23,164 nucleotides of DNA, from IMG/VR virus record IMGVR_UViG_3300042691_050046, positions 1-23,164 of that record; one strand, written 5' to 3'. The stretch's first letter is position 1; each line of letters begins with the position of its first letter. The DNA is from a virus. A program made the position numbers and the translations under genes. Positions 22,821 through 23,164 of the stretch are shown piece after piece. The notes beneath the pieces are model-generated. The model saw only the letters and a program-made list of their open reading frames with translations. It was not told where the DNA came from and did not search any database.

Positions 22821-22828
22821 TATTTATT
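22821..22828 (-). promoter_or_regulatory. T4-late-like box for the leftward structural cluster
   Basis: The minus strand reads CAATAAATAC, identical to the gp13 box, in the 142-base divergent gap. Transcription would start near 22815, giving an 83-base leader, the longest in the window. The rest of the leader shows no convincing hairpin to me. Confidence 0.55.
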
Positions 22829-22862
22829 GGACTAGGGAAATAATTAACCACCCAGTATACTC

Positions 22863-22870
22863 TGTAAATA
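22863..22870 (+). promoter_or_regulatory. Late-like box directly before the TPR gene
   Basis: TGTAAATA (7/8) ends four bases before the ATG at 22875, the same geometry as at gp14. A TATACT (22856-22861) could instead serve as a host -10, but no -35 is visible at 16-18 bases. Confidence 0.4.
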
Positions 22871-22874
22871 TTGC

Positions 22875-23164
22875 ATGGAACAAGAAATCATTACAGACTC
22901 AACTAAATTGATCGAAGAAGGCAATCGTTTACGCGGCGAAGACCGTCCTGATCAAGCACTCAAATGCTACATGCTGGCCATGTGTCATGACCCAGATTCA
23001 TCTGCTGCGTTCAACAACTATGGCAATGTGTTGCGTGAATGTGGGCAAGCTCGTCGTGGTATCCCATTTTTGGAGCATGCCATTATTTTGGATCCCACCA
23101 GTGTCACAGCCCGATTCAATTTGGCCGTGAGTTATTTGATCATGGGCGACTATGCTCGTGGATG
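22875..23164 (+). CDS. TPR-repeat protein, N-terminal part (runs off the right edge)
   Basis: 96 codons are present. The translation begins MEQEIITDSTKLIEEGNRLR and continues with two tetratricopeptide units: one around DQALKCYMLAMCHDPDSSAA followed by NNYGNVLRECGQ, the next GIPFLEHAIILDPTSVTARF followed by NLAVSYLIMGDYARG. The A-20, Y/N-24 and P-32 positions typical of TPRs are met (DP at each unit's end). In aquatic phages such N-termini often lead into a glycosyltransferase or methyltransferase, but that part is outside the window. No Shine-Dalgarno precedes the ATG. It is transcribed away from the structural cluster. Confidence 0.72.
   Translation, partial: MEQEIITDSTKLIEEGNRLRGEDRPDQALKCYMLAMCHDPDSSAAFNNYGNVLRECGQARRGIPFLEHAIILDPTSVTARFNLAVSYLIMGDYARG

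Noticed and set aside
22733-22874. tRNA, small RNA or attachment site in the 142-base gap
   Set aside because: No cloverleaf, CCA end or T-run terminator is visible; only the two divergent late-like boxes and a Shine-Dalgarno can be supported.

Overview
The window is a stretch of a tailed-phage genome, most likely a contractile-tailed (myovirus) T4-like phage of an aquatic bacterium. The evidence is a set of T4-type neck and tail-completion genes (gp13-, gp14- and gp15-like), a T4-type dNMP kinase start, matches to the T4 late-promoter box TATAAATA, and about 14 kb of very large, repetitive fibre/adhesin genes of a kind I know from marine and freshwater phage contigs. The host cannot be named from the sequence. 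I found no tRNA, integrase, insertion sequence or CRISPR array, and no intergenic gap longer than about 145 bases.

Layout. (1) Positions 1-4127, minus strand, read right to left: a conserved unknown 378-aa protein, a radical SAM protein, an SGNH-hydrolase-like protein, gp13-like neck protein, a DEDDh 3'-5' exonuclease, and the first 18 codons of a dNMP kinase that runs off the left edge. The radical SAM/SGNH pair and the exonuclease/kinase pair each share an ATGA stop-start overlap. (2) Positions 4219-7382, plus strand: gp14-like neck protein, gp15-like tail-completion protein and a Nudix hydrolase that overlaps gp15 by four bases (GTGA). (3) Positions 7379-22732, minus strand, read right to left: a virion structural protein, a sialyltransferase-fold (GT42/DUF115-like) protein, three repeat-rich fibre proteins (546, 1485 and 1013 aa) with a 110-aa protein between the last two, a 130-aa adaptor-only paralogue, and a 1318-aa mosaic structural protein. 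(4) From 22875 to the right edge, plus strand: the start of a TPR protein.

Regulation. A sigma70-type promoter (TTGACC-17-TATAAT) lies before the 378-aa gene, and a second site sharing the decamer CTGTTATAAT lies before the exonuclease. T4-late-like boxes (TATAAATA or AATAAATA, often as CAATAAATA) precede gp13, gp14, the 546-aa fibre gene, the 276-aa structural gene and probably the TPR gene. Three genes (exonuclease, gp14, TPR) have their promoter-like box so close to the ATG that their messages would be leaderless. Perfect hairpins lie at the gp15-Nudix/1318-aa convergent junction, over the Shine-Dalgarno of the sialyltransferase-like gene, and just inside the radical SAM reading frame.

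How the genes fit together: gp13, gp14 and gp15 would join head and tail; the right half builds host-binding fibres and their accessory proteins; the kinase, exonuclease and Nudix enzyme serve nucleotide metabolism. The least explained parts are the coupled radical SAM/SGNH cassette lodged between neck genes, a carbohydrate-binding-like insert in gp14, and the GN-rich repeat array shared by three fibre genes.
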